Assembly (NCBI GenBank): GCA_017540645.1
Contig: JAFYAQ010000013.1
Location: 1 to 64,000 of the forward strand
Reading direction: 5' to 3'
DNA: 64,000 nucleotides
Source: Oscillospiraceae bacterium
Lineage (GTDB): Bacteria > Bacillota > Clostridia > Oscillospirales > Oscillospiraceae
Numbering within the stretch: position 1 is the first letter of the stretch; the number at the start of each line of letters is the position of its first letter. The notes under the pieces were generated by a model. It searched no databases. It was not told where the DNA came from and worked only from the letters and a program-made list of their open reading frames with translations. Shown piece after piece: positions 62,851 to 64,000 of this stretch. The position numbers were made by a program, and so were the translations under genes.

Positions 62851-64000
62851 TCGCCACACTCCTTATTGGCGCCGTAGAAAAGAATGACATAGGGGATCAT
62901 CATCGCCCAGAACCGATAGGTGAACAGGATCGTTTCCATGCAGGCATAGAAAAGGATGACAATATACAGCAGGATATAATAATAGCCGTATTTTTCCTTC
63001 CGGTTTTTGTAAAGGCCGATCCCCAGGATGAGCAGGATCGCGGCCATGACAGCGCAGCCGAGTATCCCCGTCGTACAATACAGATACAGATAATTCATAT
63101 CCAGCGAAGAGGTGGCCACTCCGAAAGCGCTGATCCAGTTGTTGCTGGCGTCGGTGATAAAGGCTTCGTTTTCCACAAAGCCCATGCCCGTCCAGATGTT
63201 TCCGATGATCGGGACCCACTGGACATTGGCGCTGACATTCAGAGCCCGGTTGGACCTGATCCAGATATAGTCCCAAAGCCCGGTCGCCCAAAACAGGACA
63301 GGCAGTATGAGTATGGCGAGGGCTGCGGATCTCTTTGCGAGCTTTACGGAGGCTTGCGACAGGTGGACATGCTCCAGCAATCGAATCACCGCCGCACCTC
63401 CCGCAAAGGCAAGCAGGCAAATCATCGGTGTCCTTGACGAGGTGTTCAGCATGATATAAAAAACGACAAGCCCCGCCAGGACCAGCAGGATCCTTATTCG
63501 GGAGTGAAACCGGGGATTGTCCGAACGGAACAGGTACACCAAAAAAAGAATGCACAATATCAGGAAACAGGAATTGCCGACAAAATTCGTGTCAAGAAAA
63601 CCAAAGGAGGATCTGACCAAATCATGTGCCAGGAAGGAACGTATGGCAAACACCGGGTTGAAGATCAGTTCATTTCTATGGCTTGCGACCTGGACAACAA
63701 GGACCAGACACAGCGCCGCCCCGGATGTCAGCGCGTATTCTTCCACGCATTTATAATGGATCACTTCCAGAGCGCACAGGATCAGCATGGCCTGATAGAT
63801 CAGCATGGTCTTCCTGTGGGCGGCGATCTGGGCGACGACGACAGGATTTTTAAAGACGAATCCCCAGGCCAGGACATAAAAAAGGAGCAGGGAAAACAAA
63901 AGCGCCACGTTCCGGCTGCACGGTCTTTTTTTGTGCGAAAGGACATCCACCAGGCAATACAGGATAAATACGTACTTGAACTTGGTCCCGAAATCCGCCA
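62847..64000 (-). CDS. O-antigen/polysaccharide polymerase-like membrane protein (5' truncated by window)
   Basis: At least 383 residues in frame to the window edge and about ten hydrophobic helices, with the Wzy/O-antigen-ligase-like layout (a large periplasmic loop with WTGMGFVENEAF). The reading frame is open at the right edge; a GTG at 63950 is an internal possibility but lies in a hydrophobic run. It is the likely polymerase for the flippase and Wzz proteins downstream, and it overlaps the Ig-like gene by ATGA. Confidence 0.8.
   Translation of the reverse strand, partial: ADFGTKFKYVFILYCLVDVLSHKKRPCSRNVALLFSLLLFYVLAWGFVFKNPVVVAQIAAHRKTMLIYQAMLILCALEVIHYKCVEEYALTSGAALCLVLVVQVASHRNELIFNPVFAIRSFLAHDLVRSSFGFLDTNFVGNSCFLILCILFLVYLFRSDNPRFHSRIRILLVLAGLVVFYIMLNTSSRTPMICLLAFAGGAAVIRLLEHVHLSQASVKLAKRSAALAILILPVLFWATGLWDYIWIRSNRALNVSANVQWVPIIGNIWTGMGFVENEAFITDASNNWISAFGVATSSLDMNYLYLYCTTGILGCAVMAAILLILGIGLYKNRKEKYGYYYILLYIVILFYACMETILFTYRFWAMMIPYVILFYGANKECGE

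Overview
The window looks like the chromosome of a high-GC, spore-forming gut clostridium of the Oscillospiraceae type (Flavonifractor, Oscillibacter or Lawsonibacter-like). The basis is a spo0A-spoIVB pair, a SigA-like promoter grammar (17-bp spacers, often an extended TGn -10), strong Shine-Dalgarno sites, GC-rich housekeeping genes and a Gram-positive protein set. The genus is an inference from gene content only; no search was run.

Layout. 1-17.1 kb is core metabolism and maintenance: the end of pyruvate phosphate dikinase, a leftward rarA-DUF951-AEC transporter operon, lysA, a Ser-rich zinc-ribbon membrane protein with nth, a Na+/amino-acid symporter behind a glycine riboswitch and terminator, then htpG-hemW-vanW-like-metG. 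17.1-22.1 kb is a leftward two-gene locus: a propeptide-like lipoprotein followed by a giant secreted subtilase. It is bracketed by a 43-bp direct repeat that matches the 3' end of the adjacent lysR. 22.1-26.4 kb holds lysR diverging from a UxaA-type dehydratase and a two-lobed esterase. 26.5-31.2 kb is a tightly packed leftward run: trmB-xth-dusB-MBL hydrolase-ECF sigma-anti-sigma.

31.3-35.3 kb is an accessory zone starting at tRNA-Pro(TGG). The tRNA is followed by two tandem 145-bp structured repeats that each regenerate the tRNA 3' end. A third truncated copy, a TGCACCCC array, a P-loop kinase, TraX, TfoX-like and an AT-rich zinc-ribbon membrane protein follow. 35.3-38.9 kb is sporulation: spo0A, which has Glu at the normal phospho-Asp position, spoIVB and a LysM/M14 peptidase.

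39-42.7 kb is the dTDP-rhamnose operon (rfbBDCA). It converges on a leftward surface-polysaccharide cluster that fills the rest of the window: polymerase, Ig-like membrane protein, two Wzz/BY-kinase-like proteins, flippase, five glycosyltransferases, acyl- and aminotransferases, WbqC-like, ATP-grasp, DUF4838, hydrolases. The rhamnose genes probably supply precursor to this cluster. The cluster runs past the right edge.

Most noteworthy signals: the subtilase with its stand-alone propeptide-like lipoprotein, the tRNA-anchored 145-bp repeats, and the altered Spo0A receiver with a 10-bp-phased operator-like array upstream. Several starts were moved from the longest open frame to the ATG/GTG/TTG with a ribosome binding site.
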